Assembly: GCF_900220965.1 (NCBI RefSeq)
Contig: NZ_OBQC01000002.1
Coordinates: 510,753-574,752 of the forward strand
From: Ureibacillus acetophenoni
Lineage (GTDB): Bacteria > Bacillota > Bacilli > Bacillales_A > Planococcaceae
Reading direction: 5' to 3'
DNA: 64,000 nucleotides
This document shows positions 47,058 to 55,927 of this stretch, one piece after another (position 1 is the first letter of the stretch; every line of letters starts with the position of its first letter). The position numbers and the translations under genes were made by a program. The notes below the pieces were generated by a model that was not told where the DNA came from, made no database searches, and saw only the letters and a program-made list of their open reading frames with translations.

Positions 47058-47570
47058 ATGATTTATCCATACAAAGACAAAAATCCTAAAATAGACCCAA
47101 CTGTTTATATTGCAGATCATGCAGTTATTACAGGTGATGTTACGATTGGAGAAGAAACTTCAATATGGTTTAACACGGTCATACGAGGCGATGTTGCCCC
47201 TACTATTATCGGTAAACGCTGTAGTATTCAAGATCTTAGTTGCTTACACCAAAGTCCAAACAACCCATTAATTATTGAAGATGAAGTAACAGTTGGTCAT
47301 CAAGTAACATTACATAGTTGTGTTATTCGAAAGCGTGCTTTAATCGGAATGGGCTCAATTATACTAGATGGCGCTGAAATTGGTGAAGGGGCATTTATCG
47401 GCGCTGGTAGTTTAGTCCCTCCTGGAAAGAAAATTCCCCCAAATACACTTGCAATGGGAAGTCCTGCCAAAGTTGTTCGTGAAGTTACACCGGAAGATCG
47501 CAAAGATATGGATCGGATTATTGCTGAATATGTTGAAAAAGGACAATATTATAAATCTCTATTAAAATAA
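47058..47570 (+). CDS. ytoA: Gamma-carbonic-anhydrase-like left-handed beta-helix protein YtoA
   Basis: Hexapeptide-repeat protein of 170 residues forming a left-handed beta helix. It shows gamma-CA features: the ETSIWFNTVIRGD strand, LHQSPNNPLIIEDEVTVGHQVTLHSC with metal-type histidines, and IGMGSIILDGAEIGEGAFIGAGSLVPPGK. Carbonic anhydrase activity is uncertain in this subgroup. The start is the ATG at 47058, 7 bases after GAGGAG; the frame also opens at 47043, before the ribosome site. Confidence 0.9.
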   Translation: MIYPYKDKNPKIDPTVYIADHAVITGDVTIGEETSIWFNTVIRGDVAPTIIGKRCSIQDLSCLHQSPNNPLIIEDEVTVGHQVTLHSCVIRKRALIGMGSIILDGAEIGEGAFIGAGSLVPPGKKIPPNTLAMGSPAKVVREVTPEDRKDMDRIIAEYVEKGQYYKSLLK

Positions 47571-47587
47571 CCTCAAACAACTTTTAG

Positions 47588-47624
47588 GTAAGCTGGCAAT
47601 AGGATTGTTGCTAGCTTTTTTTGT
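47588..47624 (+). terminator. Terminator of ytoA
   Basis: AGCTGGCAATA pairs imperfectly with TGTTGCTAGCT; TTTTTTTG follows. Confidence 0.75.
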
Positions 47625-47703
47625 TTATGGTTCGGCTATATTCTAGTTAACACTTTAATATATTAGTAATACCATATAATTTTTTGTCTATCAGGGGGAT
47701 ACA

Positions 47704-48246
47704 ATGCTACTTAAAAAGAAAAAAACAGCCAATTGGTTATATATAATAGTAATCATTTTGATACCAATATTAGTGTTTATAACACCTGAAATGATTTCAA
47801 TGTTGTGGACTAGTAAATCAGATCACATTGCTTTTATATCCTATGGAAAGAGCTTCATTTTGTATTTAATATCGTTTGGCATCATTTGCATGTTTTTATT
47901 TGGGATGTATTTGATTAAGCACCTTGTTATTAATTTGGCTATCGGCTTTGTCGGGGTGTTTATCTTATTTTATGTGAACTTTGTTGGAATCCAGTATTCC
48001 ATCTACTTAGATGAAAACTATATTGAATTTATGCCTCTATTTGGAGAAACAGAAAGACATGAATGGAATAAAATTAGCAAGGTATTTCATGAACTACCCA
48101 CCAACCAGTTGGAAGAAAAATACATTTTTGAATTTTACGATGGACAACTATTTGAGTTTGCCACCACCAGTAATCTATCTGCAGATTTAAAGAATAGAAT
48201 TTATGAAAAAGTATTGTCTCTTGAAGTATCAATTGAGGAATATTAA
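47704..48246 (+). CDS. Membrane protein with a soluble C-terminal domain, unknown
   Basis: Protein of 180 residues behind AGGGGGATACA-ATG. Basic start MLLKKKKTANW, then four hydrophobic segments (about 12-32, 46-66, 68-84, 86-104). The C-terminal 75 residues are soluble, with a strand pattern (YSIYLDENYIEFMPLFGETERHEWNKISKVF and KYIFEFYDGQLFEFAT) like a bacterial PH domain. I do not recognise a named family. It stands alone between ytoA and metK, where B. subtilis has no such gene. Confidence 0.7.
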   Translation: MLLKKKKTANWLYIIVIILIPILVFITPEMISMLWTSKSDHIAFISYGKSFILYLISFGIICMFLFGMYLIKHLVINLAIGFVGVFILFYVNFVGIQYSIYLDENYIEFMPLFGETERHEWNKISKVFHELPTNQLEEKYIFEFYDGQLFEFATTSNLSADLKNRIYEKVLSLEVSIEEY

Positions 48247-48284
48247 AAAACAGGTGGATAATAATCCACCTGTTTTATTTCATC
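48244..48284. terminator. Bidirectional terminator between the membrane-protein gene and metK
   Basis: AAAACAGGTGGAT pairs with ATCCACCTGTTTT; AATA loop; T-runs both ways. Confidence 0.93.
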
Positions 48285-48291
48285 TTCTATA

Positions 48292-49494
48292 TTATAGATA
48301 TAGACTTGCTTTTTCTCTTAACTGCTCAGCTACATCTGTATTTTCCCAAGGTACTTCTAGATCATTTCTTCCAAAATGTCCATAGGCTGCTGTTTGTTGG
48401 TAAATAGGGCGACGTAAGTCAAGCATTTTAATAATACCTGCAGGGCGTAAGTCAAATAGTTCACTTACCCATTCTACAAGTTTGCTTTCTTCTACTTTAC
48501 CAGTTCCGAATGTATCTACAGAAATAGAAACAGGTCGAGCAACACCAATAGCATAAGCTAATTGAACTTCCGCGCGATCAGCTAAACCAGATGCTACAAT
48601 ATTTTTCGCAACATAACGAGCAGCATAAGCAGCAGAACGGTCTACTTTTGTTGGATCTTTACCTGAGAACGCACCACCTCCATGGCGTGCATAACCTCCA
48701 TAAGTATCAACAATAATTTTACGACCAGTTAACCCTGCGTCACCTTTAGGTCCTCCAATAACGAAGCGACCAGTAGGGTTAATGAAATATTTTGTATTTT
48801 CATCAATTAGTTCTGCAGGTACTACTTGTGAAATTACTTTCTCTTTTAAATCTGATTGAATTTGTTCTAATGTTACATCTTCATCATGTTGTGTAGAAAT
48901 AACAATTGTATCAACACGAACCGGTTGATTGTTTTCATCATATTCTACAGTTACTTGAGTTTTACCGTCTGGGCGTAAATATGAAAGTTCATTTGTTTTA
49001 CGAACTTCTGTCAGACGACGAGCTAATTTATGAGCAAGACTAATTGGTAATGGCATAAGCTCTGGCGTTTCGTTACATGCAAAACCAAACATTAAACCTT
49101 GGTCTCCCGCTCCGATTGCTTCAATGTCTTCGTCCGTCATTGAACCTTCACGAGCTTCAAGTGCTTGGTCAACCCCTTGTGCAATATCAGGTGATTGTTC
49201 TCCGATAGCTGTTAGTACTGCTAAGTTCTCAGCATCAAAGCCGTACTTACCACGTGTGTAGCCAATTTCAGCTACTGTATTACGAACAACACTTTGAATA
49301 TCTACATAGGTAGAAGTTGTAATTTCACCTGCAACTAAAACTAAGCCAGTTGTTACAGTTGTCTCACAAGCTACACGTGCATTTGGATCTTCTGTTAAAA
49401 TTGCATCTAAAATTGCATCAGAAATTTGGTCGCAAATTTTATCTGGATGCCCTTCTGTAACACTTTCTGATGTAAACAGTCGACGATTTGTCAT
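48292..49494 (-). CDS. metK: S-adenosylmethionine synthetase
   Basis: Makes SAM from methionine and ATP. 400 residues from the ATG at 49494, which lies 6 bases behind AGGAGG and gives [19 protein letters not shown]; the frame continues 20 codons upstream without a ribosome site. ATP motif [16 protein letters not shown], the hexapeptide [12 protein letters not shown], and the P-loop-like [19 protein letters not shown] are intact. It is under a SAM riboswitch and divergent from pckA, as in B. subtilis. Confidence 0.97.
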   Translation of the reverse strand: MTNRRLFTSESVTEGHPDKICDQISDAILDAILTEDPNARVACETTVTTGLVLVAGEITTSTYVDIQSVVRNTVAEIGYTRGKYGFDAENLAVLTAIGEQSPDIAQGVDQALEAREGSMTDEDIEAIGAGDQGLMFGFACNETPELMPLPISLAHKLARRLTEVRKTNELSYLRPDGKTQVTVEYDENNQPVRVDTIVISTQHDEDVTLEQIQSDLKEKVISQVVPAELIDENTKYFINPTGRFVIGGPKGDAGLTGRKIIVDTYGGYARHGGGAFSGKDPTKVDRSAAYAARYVAKNIVASGLADRAEVQLAYAIGVARPVSISVDTFGTGKVEESKLVEWVSELFDLRPAGIIKMLDLRRPIYQQTAAYGHFGRNDLEVPWENTDVAEQLREKASLYL

Positions 49495-49670
49495 GTATGT
49501 CCTCCTAAGTAAGAAGCGAAATGTTCTTATTTTGATACGGTACTCATTACCCATGTTAAGTTTTTTCTAATTTAGAAAAACTCCAAGCTTTTGTTGCTTT
49601 TAACACGAGAAAACGAAAGGGTTTATAAATAGGAAGTATTGATAATATTTTAGTCATTAATATTTTATAC

Positions 49671-49866
49671 AAAAAAAAATTCCTTACTCACACACTAACC
49701 ATGAGTAAAAGGAATTATAACTTCAATACCTTTCACTCTTATCGTTCAAGGGAATTTTCCCTTGCATCAGGTTGGCACCATCGCTATTATTACTATAAGA
49801 TAGTAAAATGCAGGTTGCCGGGCTTCACTGGGCCTTGACCCTCCACCAGCTCGGGATAAGAGTATC
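49671..49866 (-). ncRNA. SAM-I riboswitch (S-box) of metK
   Basis: On the minus strand the classical core is present: CTCTTATCCCGAGCTGGTGG, GAGGGTCAAGGCCC, GTGAAGCCCGGCAACC, GATGGTGCCAACCTGATGC, and the closing GATAAGAG that pairs with the 5' CTCTTATC (about 49736-49864). It is followed by an intrinsic terminator (AATTCCTTACTCA with its complement, then nine Ts at 49679-49671). SAM binding should favour termination. Confidence 0.97.
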
Positions 49867-49879
49867 CGTTCAAGTGTAA

Positions 49880-49908
49880 ATACTACGAAAATTAATGAAT
49901 TTTGTCAA
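49880..49908 (-). promoter_or_regulatory. metK promoter
   Basis: On the minus strand TTGACA (49908-49903), 17 bases, TAGTAT (49885-49880), about 15 bases before the S-box. Confidence 0.75.
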
Positions 49909-50060
49909 TTCATTTTTCTTACTTTTATTATCTAAAATGTAACAAATTTTTTCTTTAATTAGTATAGATTATTCAAGGCAATGTGTTATACTATTTTTGA
50001 AAATATATAAACCCTTCCCATTCATGGGAACATTACTACAAAAAGGATGGTATTTAATCG

Positions 50061-51647
50061 ATGAATTCAGTAGAAATTGCAAACGAACTGAAGGAATTAT
50101 TAAACGGTAAAAATGTAAAAACTCAATTATCAGTACCACAATTAGTGGAAAAAACTACAAATCGCGGTGAAGCATTACTAACTGCTGATGGTGCTATTGT
50201 AGCCAAAACAGGTAAATATACTGGACGTTCTCCAAAAGATAAATTTATTGTGGAAGAAGAGAGCACAAAAGACAAAATTGACTGGGGCAAAGTTAACCAA
50301 ACAATTTCTGCTGAAGTGTTCGATAATCTTTATGTAAAAGTTTTAAATTTCTTAAAAGAAAAAGATGAACTTTATGTATTTAAAGGGTTTGCTGGTGCAG
50401 ACAAAGATTCACAACTTCCGATCCAAGTTGTAAACGAATTTGCTTGGCATAATCTATTCTGTCATCAATTATTTATCCGTCCAACTGAAGAAGAATTAAC
50501 ATCACATTCAGCAGAATTTACAATTATTGCAGCACCTACATTTAAAGCAGATCCAGCTGTAGATGGTACTAATTCTGAAGCATTTATTATTGTTTCTTTT
50601 GAAAAGAAAGTCATTTTAATAGGCGGTACTGAATATGCTGGAGAGATGAAAAAGTCAATCTTCGGTATTATGAACTACCTATTACCTGAACAAGGTATTT
50701 TATCAATGCACTGTTCAGCGAACGTTGGTGAAGCTGGGGATGTTGCATTGTTCTTTGGTCTTTCTGGGACAGGTAAAACAACATTATCTGCAGATGCTAA
50801 TCGTAAACTAATCGGTGACGATGAACACGGTTGGTCTGATAACGGTGTATTCAATATCGAAGGCGGTTGCTACGCAAAAACTATTAACCTTTCTGCAGAA
50901 AAAGAACCAGAGATTTATAATGCAATTCGATTTGGTTCTGTACTAGAAAATGTTGTAGTTGATGAAGCAACTCGTATACCTGACTATGATGATGGTTCAC
51001 TAACTGAAAATACACGTGCAGCTTATCCAATTCATTTTATCGATAACATTGTAACGCCTTCAGTTGCTGGGCACCCTAAAACAATTGTTTTCTTAACTGC
51101 TGACGCATTTGGTGTATTACCTCCAATCAGTAAGTTAACAAAAGAACAAGCAATGTACCACTTCTTAAGTGGATTTACATCTAAATTAGCTGGTACTGAA
51201 CGTGGTATTACTGAACCGGAACCAGTATTCTCAACTTGCTTCGGTTCTCCATTCTTACCATTACCTGCAACACGTTATGCAGAAATGTTAGGTGAGAAAA
51301 TTGATGAGCATGGTGCACAAGTATTCTTAGTAAACACTGGCTGGACTGGTGGAGAATATGGCGTTGGAAGTCGTATGAAACTTTCATATACTCGTACAAT
51401 GGTTCGTGCAGCGATTGATGGTAAATTAAATGACGTGGAAACTGTTCAAGATCCTGTATTTGGTTTACACATTCCTACGAACATCGAGGGAGTTCCTTCT
51501 GAGGTGTTAAACCCACGCGATGCATGGTCAGATAAAGAAGCTTACGATCAAAAAGCAAAATACTTAGCAGACTTATTTAAAGAAAACTTTAAAAAGTTTG
51601 GCAATGTTTCTGATGAAATCGCTAAAAATGGTGCACCCTTAGTATAA
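50061..51647 (+). CDS. pckA: Phosphoenolpyruvate carboxykinase (ATP)
   Basis: Gluconeogenic enzyme converting oxaloacetate and ATP to phosphoenolpyruvate. 528 residues. Signatures: [14 protein letters not shown], the P-loop [36 protein letters not shown], and the adenine-binding [19 protein letters not shown]. Ribosome site AAAAGGATGG. A TATACT lies about 70 bases upstream. In Bacillus it is repressed by glucose; I found no certain operator. Confidence 0.97.
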   Translation: MNSVEIANELKELLNGKNVKTQLSVPQLVEKTTNRGEALLTADGAIVAKTGKYTGRSPKDKFIVEEESTKDKIDWGKVNQTISAEVFDNLYVKVLNFLKEKDELYVFKGFAGADKDSQLPIQVVNEFAWHNLFCHQLFIRPTEEELTSHSAEFTIIAAPTFKADPAVDGTNSEAFIIVSFEKKVILIGGTEYAGEMKKSIFGIMNYLLPEQGILSMHCSANVGEAGDVALFFGLSGTGKTTLSADANRKLIGDDEHGWSDNGVFNIEGGCYAKTINLSAEKEPEIYNAIRFGSVLENVVVDEATRIPDYDDGSLTENTRAAYPIHFIDNIVTPSVAGHPKTIVFLTADAFGVLPPISKLTKEQAMYHFLSGFTSKLAGTERGITEPEPVFSTCFGSPFLPLPATRYAEMLGEKIDEHGAQVFLVNTGWTGGEYGVGSRMKLSYTRTMVRAAIDGKLNDVETVQDPVFGLHIPTNIEGVPSEVLNPRDAWSDKEAYDQKAKYLADLFKENFKKFGNVSDEIAKNGAPLV

Positions 51648-51687
51648 TAACTTCGACATAATGTTTTTTTGACATATATCATATAAA

Positions 51688-51722
51688 ATTAAAACCACCC
51701 GTTTTAAATGGGTGGTTTTAAT
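51688..51722 (+). terminator. Terminator of pckA
   Basis: AAAACCACCC (51691-51700) pairs with GGGTGGTTTT (51710-51719), followed by AATT. Confidence 0.85.
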
Positions 51723-51789
51723 TATGGGATTCATTACGGCCTTGAGGCTGGTTCTTTTGTAATGATCTTTTATAAGTACCTAAATTACT

Positions 51790-52578
51790 TTAAACAGTAG
51801 CCTTTGTTTTCATCCATTCACATAATGCTCTTACGGTTTTTCGATTTTCTTTTGGTGGATAGTGATGTTTTAAACTTGGGTAAAACCAAGTTTCGTATTC
51901 TTTATTTTTCCTTTTTAATGCATTTTCTAAGTAATAGGCCTGTTCAATACTTACGTGTTGGTCTTCAAATCCATGGATGATGAGTACAGGTGCAGTTACT
52001 TTATTGATTTGATATAGAGGGGTTCTATCGTCATATAATTCTTTAAATTTTGTTGGTGGCCCACCAATAATTCGTTTCAATGTTCGTCGCATATCTACTC
52101 TTTCTATATACATAGAGGAAACATTGGATACACCAGCCCAAACGACAACAGATTGGATATCGTCACGTAAAATGGCTGTCCAAAGTGCCATTAGACCGCC
52201 TCGTGAAAATCCATATACATTTATCTTATCCTTATTGCTAAATTGCTTTAATACGTCAGCTCCGTACACTGCATCATATCGATCACTTCCTGCAAATTCA
52301 TCGCGGCCTTGTCCACCACGATTGCCACGATAGTAAGGTGCAAATACGATAAACCCTTGAGCAGCAAATTGAGCAATTCTAGGTGGCCGAACAGCCCCTA
52401 CAAATTGTAATCCACCTCTTAAATAAAGAAGTGCTTGATAATTCCCTTCTTTAACCGGTTTTGCTAATAACCCTTTAACTAAAAAACCTTCTGACCAATA
52501 ACTAATTTCGTATAAGGCAATATTTGGGTTTGGCGAGGGGTAATTACGAATTTCCTCAATACTACCATTGTCTTTCAT
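51790..52578 (-). CDS. ytmA: YtmA-like prolyl-oligopeptidase-type hydrolase
   Basis: Serine hydrolase of 262 residues with an alpha/beta fold. The nucleophile elbow is NVYGFSRGGLMALW, preceded by the oxyanion region YLRGGLQFVGAV. The Asp is in VLIIHGFEDQHVS and the His in YPSLKHHYPP, so the triad is complete. A peptidase or esterase; substrate unknown. It overlaps the end of ytkD by 17 bases and is the second gene of that unit. pckA lies just beyond, as in B. subtilis. Confidence 0.86.
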   Translation of the reverse strand: MKDNGSIEEIRNYPSPNPNIALYEISYWSEGFLVKGLLAKPVKEGNYQALLYLRGGLQFVGAVRPPRIAQFAAQGFIVFAPYYRGNRGGQGRDEFAGSDRYDAVYGADVLKQFSNKDKINVYGFSRGGLMALWTAILRDDIQSVVVWAGVSNVSSMYIERVDMRRTLKRIIGGPPTKFKELYDDRTPLYQINKVTAPVLIIHGFEDQHVSIEQAYYLENALKRKNKEYETWFYPSLKHHYPPKENRKTVRALCEWMKTKATV

Positions 52579-53029
52579 GCTGTTTCACTTCCTGCAACAT
52601 CTTTTTCATTCCTGCATCTTTCATGTAGAAACTTAAAGTGGGATGATTTAGTAACTCCTCTGTTGTTAGCCAAATCATACCGATTGTTTCATGTTCTTCA
52701 ACAAATGGATCTATTCTTTCCACTTTACCTGTGAATACGGATTTACAAAATGGTACATCTCCATGCACTAAATAGTCTGCAAACCATTTTAAATTTGTAA
52801 TATGTACAGAAGTTTCTTCGTACACTTCCCTAATTGCTGCCTCAAATAACGTTTCGCCAGGTTCTACTTTCCCACCTGGAAATTCAACCCCACGTTTTTT
52901 ATTGATTGCACATAACCATTTCCCTTGGTAATGTACCATAACTAAAACATGTTTAGGTTCTACGGTAAACTGATTTTCTTCAAAAGACAATTCAACTTGG
53001 CATCCATTTTCATCTATAAATGTAAACAT
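52562..53029 (-). CDS. ytkD: Nudix hydrolase YtkD
   Basis: Nucleoside triphosphatase of the MutT/Nudix family; B. subtilis YtkD acts on oxidised guanine nucleotides and can process RNA 5' ends. The Nudix box GVEFPGGKVEPGETLFEAAIREVYEET is complete with REVYEE. The frame opens with TTG at 53041 glued to an AGGAG. The ATG at 53029, giving MFTFIDENGCQVELSF, aligns with the start of B. subtilis YtkD and is chosen. About 155 residues. A hairpin-rich element (53054-53175) lies just upstream. Confidence 0.88.
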   Translation of the reverse strand: MFTFIDENGCQVELSFEENQFTVEPKHVLVMVHYQGKWLCAINKKRGVEFPGGKVEPGETLFEAAIREVYEETSVHITNLKWFADYLVHGDVPFCKSVFTGKVERIDPFVEEHETIGMIWLTTEELLNHPTLSFYMKDAGMKKMLQEVKQHERQW

Positions 53030-53053
53030 CCCTTTACTCAACTCCTACTTAAT

Positions 53054-53175
53054 CACATACGCCTTGGCGTATGTGTGCCCAGATTTTTTCGAGCAAGCTC
53101 GAAAATTTCTATTGAAAATCTGTGGCATCCGCCGGAGGCTATAATATATTCAGACGTTTCCCACTGAATATATTA
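53054..53175. repeat. Chain of hairpins sharing a core with 62545-62584
   Basis: Perfect inverted repeats: CACATACGCC/GGCGTATGTG (53054/53066), TTTTCGAGC/GCTCGAAAA (53086/53097) nested in CAGATTTT/AAAATCTG (53080/53115), and TAATATATTCAG/CTGAATATATTA (53142/53164). The segment 53115-53153 closely matches 62545-62584 (shared AAAATCTGTGGCA and CCGCCG(G/A)AGGCT). No reading frame of note. Confidence 0.82.
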
Positions 53176-53267
53176 ATAATAAGCTAGTAAAGGGATTGTT
53201 GTCATTAACTTCATAGAAAAATGGAAATATCCGTTACTTTTAAAGTCCGCACAAAAAGGCGTTTTAA

Positions 53268-53585
53268 CTAGTTGTTGAAGTATGGTAATTGCTCCACAAA
53301 CTTCTTCGTTTCTTCATCTCCAAATTCGTGAATGAGCGCATAGATTTTCATCAAACGATAATCTATTTCGTGGTTTGACTCATCCATATGATAGGGTAAA
53401 TATGGTAAATGTGCACGAACCATATTATGAAACTCTAAAGAATCAATTTGTTGAAATATTCTTTCAAAAACTCGTGCCTTTTCAGATGGCATTGTTAATT
53501 TAAATTCACAGGGAGCACTTGATGGTACAAAGCTAAAAGAATTATTTACAACAGATACATATACGTTTGTTTCGATAGTAACCAC
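53268..53585 (-). CDS. Conserved-looking small hypothetical protein
   Basis: Soluble protein of up to 105 residues: a Ser/Val-rich N-terminal strand region (VYVSVVNNSFSFVPSSAPCEF), a helical middle (MPSEKARVFERIFQQIDSLEFHNMV) and a C-terminal helix (KIYALIHEFGDEETKKFVEQL). The start is unclear. The GTG at 53585 overlaps the AAAGGAG ribosome site, and the codon 8 bases behind that site is ATC, a non-standard start. No family recognised. It stands between ytkD and dps, each well separated. Confidence 0.6.
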   Translation of the reverse strand: MVTIETNVYVSVVNNSFSFVPSSAPCEFKLTMPSEKARVFERIFQQIDSLEFHNMVRAHLPYLPYHMDESNHEIDYRLMKIYALIHEFGDEETKKFVEQLPYFNN

Positions 53586-53635
53586 TCCTTTTTACATAAG
53601 TATGCGGAGCGCTTACTATTGCTATACTAAAAAAA

Positions 53636-53668
53636 CATAAGTCGACCTACCGAGGGTCGACTTAATTT
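53636..53668. terminator. Hairpin terminator upstream of the 53268 gene
   Basis: AAGTCGACC pairs with GGTCGACTT; ATGTTTTTTTA follows on the minus strand. It probably backs up dps termination. Confidence 0.75.
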
Positions 53669-53694
53669 TCTGCTCCAATGGAGATTTCAAAATC

Positions 53695-53735
53695 AAAAAA
53701 CAATGAGGAACACTCTCCCCACTGTTTTGTTTTGT
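53695..53735 (-). terminator. Terminator of dps
   Basis: On the minus strand AACAGTGGGG pairs with CCTCATTGTT (one wobble, one mismatch), followed by TTTTTG, directly at the dps stop. Confidence 0.65.
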
Positions 53736-54175
53736 TATCCTAAGAATGACTTTAACATCCAATTATGTTTTTCAAGACTTTGGAAGATTGCATTTAAAAT
53801 ATCTTCTGTTCGATCATCTCCCTCTTCTGACGCTTGGCCCATAGCTTCATTTATGAGCTTCATAATCGCTTGAAAGTCCTTGATAATCGTTTGTACCATC
53901 TCTTCAGTAGTTTCTGAACCAGTGGCTTCTTGCACATGTGAAAGCTCTAAATGTTCTTTTAATGTAGCAACTGGCTTTCCACCTTTAGTTAATATACGTT
54001 CAGCTATCTCGTCTAAATTTAATGTAACTTCATTGTATAATTCTTCAAATTTTTCATGTAATGTAAAAAAGCTTGGACCTGTTACGTACCAGTGATAATT
54101 ATGAAGTTTTGTATAAAGTACAGAGTAAGTTGCTACTAGTTCATTAAGTTGTGTATTTAGTCGATTTGTTGCCAA
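53735..54175 (-). CDS. dps: Dps-family ferritin-like DNA protection protein
   Basis: Mini-ferritin of 146 residues forming 12-mers that store iron and protect DNA under stress. The ferroxidase residues sit in LHNYHWYVTGPSFFTLHEKFEELYNEV and further Asp/Glu in DEIAERI. The C-terminal HNWMLKSFLG is typical. It lies in the B. subtilis dps position near ytkD. An AT-rich TATTATA-4-TATAATA symmetry at about 54193-54210 sits just upstream; it may be the -10 region or a PerR-like site, which I cannot decide. Confidence 0.92.
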   Translation of the reverse strand: MATNRLNTQLNELVATYSVLYTKLHNYHWYVTGPSFFTLHEKFEELYNEVTLNLDEIAERILTKGGKPVATLKEHLELSHVQEATGSETTEEMVQTIIKDFQAIMKLINEAMGQASEEGDDRTEDILNAIFQSLEKHNWMLKSFLG

Positions 54176-54372
54176 TATTTCGCACCTCTTTTTATTATAT
54201 CCTTATAATATTCTCTAACAATTATTCATTGACGATTCAACTACTATTATTACCTTTCACTTCAGAAATATAACTCAATTAATGACATCTCAAGTAATAT
54301 TCAATCTAATTTAAAGTTCTTATTCTAAATTTAAGATATAATAATAGTATCGATTTATGGAGAGTGAGAATT

Positions 54373-54537
54373 GTGGATATTACATTGGCTATTATTATTT
54401 TAGTGGCTGTTATGTATTTACTAATTATTATTGGTGGTATATTCTTTTTACGTAAAAGAAAAAAAGGAATGTTTACACAAACCGTTGATCCAAAACCTGT
54501 ACAAAACAAATACGATTTAAAGAAGGATGACAAATGA
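54373..54537 (+). CDS. Small single-span membrane protein upstream of yidD
   Basis: A frame of 54 codons starting with GTG behind GGAGAGTGAG. It encodes one hydrophobic helix ([24 protein letters not shown]) followed by a basic cluster RKRKKG and a hydrophilic tail ending DLKKDDK, so N-out/C-in topology is expected. Its TGA overlaps the yidD ATG (ATGA), which supports real translation. It resembles the small YtzI-type proteins of Bacillus; that link is from memory only. Confidence 0.72.
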   Translation: MDITLAIIILVAVMYLLIIIGGIFFLRKRKKGMFTQTVDPKPVQNKYDLKKDDK

Positions 54538-54767
54538 AATACCCCTTTATATGGTTAATAAAACTGTACCGGAAATATATTTCCCCGATGACACCACCGA
54601 GTTGTCGTTTTCACCCAACGTGCTCCCAGTATGGGTTGGAAGCTTTTCAAAAACATGGTGCAATTAAAGGTGTATTCCTTACAACTAAAAGAATATTAAA
54701 ATGCCAACCTTTTCATCCTGGTGGCTTTGACCCTGTACCAGATGAATGGCCATCGAAAAAAAAATAA
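54534..54767 (+). CDS. yidD: Membrane protein insertion efficiency factor YidD
   Basis: Small peripheral membrane protein of 77 residues that helps YidC-mediated insertion. It carries the family motif [31 protein letters not shown] with three conserved cysteines, and [13 protein letters not shown]. The usual rnpA-linked position is not used; this is a free-standing copy as in B. subtilis ytjA. It is coupled to the small gene upstream. Confidence 0.95.
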   Translation: MKYPFIWLIKLYRKYISPMTPPSCRFHPTCSQYGLEAFQKHGAIKGVFLTTKRILKCQPFHPGGFDPVPDEWPSKKK

Positions 54768-54790
54768 TTTCGATGGCTTTTTTTAATTGT
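54748..54790 (+). terminator. Terminator of yidD
   Basis: GCCATCGAAA pairs with TTTCGATGGC, then TTTTTTT. The left arm lies in the last codons of yidD. Confidence 0.9.
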
Positions 54791-54835
54791 GTTTTTGGTT
54801 CTGATAAGTTATGATTGTTTTTGTGAATTTATCGC

Positions 54836-54856
54836 AAATCGTAATTATTACTATTT
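54836..54856 (+). promoter_or_regulatory. Zur box upstream of the zinc-binding lipoprotein
   Basis: AAATCGTAATTATTACTATTT matches the B. subtilis Zur operator TCGTAAT-N-ATTACGA at 14 of 15 positions. It lies 18 bases before the ATG at 54874. Zinc-bound Zur should repress the gene. Confidence 0.8.
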
Positions 54857-54873
54857 ATGGAGTTGGTCAAATA

Positions 54874-55875
54874 ATGAAAAAGGTCTTTTCTATATTTGCA
54901 TTGTCAGTTATTGCACTGCTAGTAACTGCATGCTCAAGTACAGAAACAACAGAGTCAAAGAACGATTCAAATAAAATTGACATTTATACAACTGTTTATC
55001 CATTAACATATTTTGCTGAACGCATTGGTGGCGAGTACGTTAACGTGTCTTCAATATACCCAACAGGCGCAAATGAACATACATTTGAACCGACACAACA
55101 AGATATGATGAGCCTTGCCGAAAGTGATTTATTCTTCTATATTGGTCTAGGTCTTGAGGGATTTGTGGAGAAAGCAGAATCTACTTTAGCAAATGAGAAC
55201 GTGAAATTTGTTTCTACAAGCGAAAATATTGCAGAAGAAAAGCTGCATATATCAAAAGGCCATTCTTATGAAGAATCAGTTGGACATGAGGATGAAAATG
55301 AGGATGAACATGATCATGCTACAGAAGAACACGACGATCACAATCACGGTGATGTGGATCCACATATTTGGTTATCACCAGTATTAAGCCAAGATTTAGC
55401 TTTAGTAATTAAAGACGAATTAGTTAGTGAGTTGCCTGAACAAGAGGAAATTTTTACAGATAATTATGAAGCATTAGTAGATGAACTAGAAGCTTTAGAT
55501 AAGGAATTTAGCAAATTAGTTTCAGAAGCTTCTACAAAAACATTCTTTATTTCCCACTCTTCCTTTGGCTATATAGCTGGACAATATGGTTTAATTCAAG
55601 TACCTATTGCGGGTCTTAACTCACAAAGTGAACCTACGCAAAAGGAATTAATTGAAATTGTTGATTTAGCTGAAGAACTAGAGGCTAAATATATTTTATT
55701 TGAACAAAATGTTTCCTCAAACTTAACATCTGTTATTCAAAATGAAATTGGCGCAAAAAGTTTAACTTTACACAATTTAAGTGTATTAACAGAACAAGAT
55801 GTTGCAAATGATGAAAACTACTTTACTTTAATGAAAAAAAATATTGAAACTTTTAGAGAAGCGTTAAATCCTTAA
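54874..55875 (+). CDS. Zinc ABC transporter substrate-binding lipoprotein (ZnuA/AdcA-like)
   Basis: Cluster A-I metal-binding protein of 333 residues. The start at 54874 gives MKKVFSIFALSVIALLVTACSS, a signal peptide with the lipobox VTAC. Longer frames from 54811 would bury it and run through the Zur box. A His/Asp/Glu-rich loop at about residues 130-162 (HEDENEDEHDHATEEHDDHNHG) and the ligand motifs GANEHTFEPT, DPHIWLSP and FISHSSFGYIAGQYG mark a zinc transporter. No permease or ATPase gene is adjacent, so it must pair with a distant adcBC/znuBC. Confidence 0.92.
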   Translation: MKKVFSIFALSVIALLVTACSSTETTESKNDSNKIDIYTTVYPLTYFAERIGGEYVNVSSIYPTGANEHTFEPTQQDMMSLAESDLFFYIGLGLEGFVEKAESTLANENVKFVSTSENIAEEKLHISKGHSYEESVGHEDENEDEHDHATEEHDDHNHGDVDPHIWLSPVLSQDLALVIKDELVSELPEQEEIFTDNYEALVDELEALDKEFSKLVSEASTKTFFISHSSFGYIAGQYGLIQVPIAGLNSQSEPTQKELIEIVDLAEELEAKYILFEQNVSSNLTSVIQNEIGAKSLTLHNLSVLTEQDVANDENYFTLMKKNIETFREALNP

Positions 55876-55876
55876 A

Positions 55877-55927
55877 TAAAAAAATCCTCGACTTAAGCAA
55901 TGTATTGCCAGGTCGAGGATTTTTTTA
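55877..55927. terminator. Bidirectional terminator between the zinc lipoprotein gene and menE
   Basis: AAAAATCCTCGAC pairs with GTCGAGGATTTTT; loop of about 18 bases. Confidence 0.92.

Noticed and set aside
54811..54873. Longer start of the zinc-binding lipoprotein
   Set aside because: It would place about 21 residues before the signal peptide and would translate through the Zur box.
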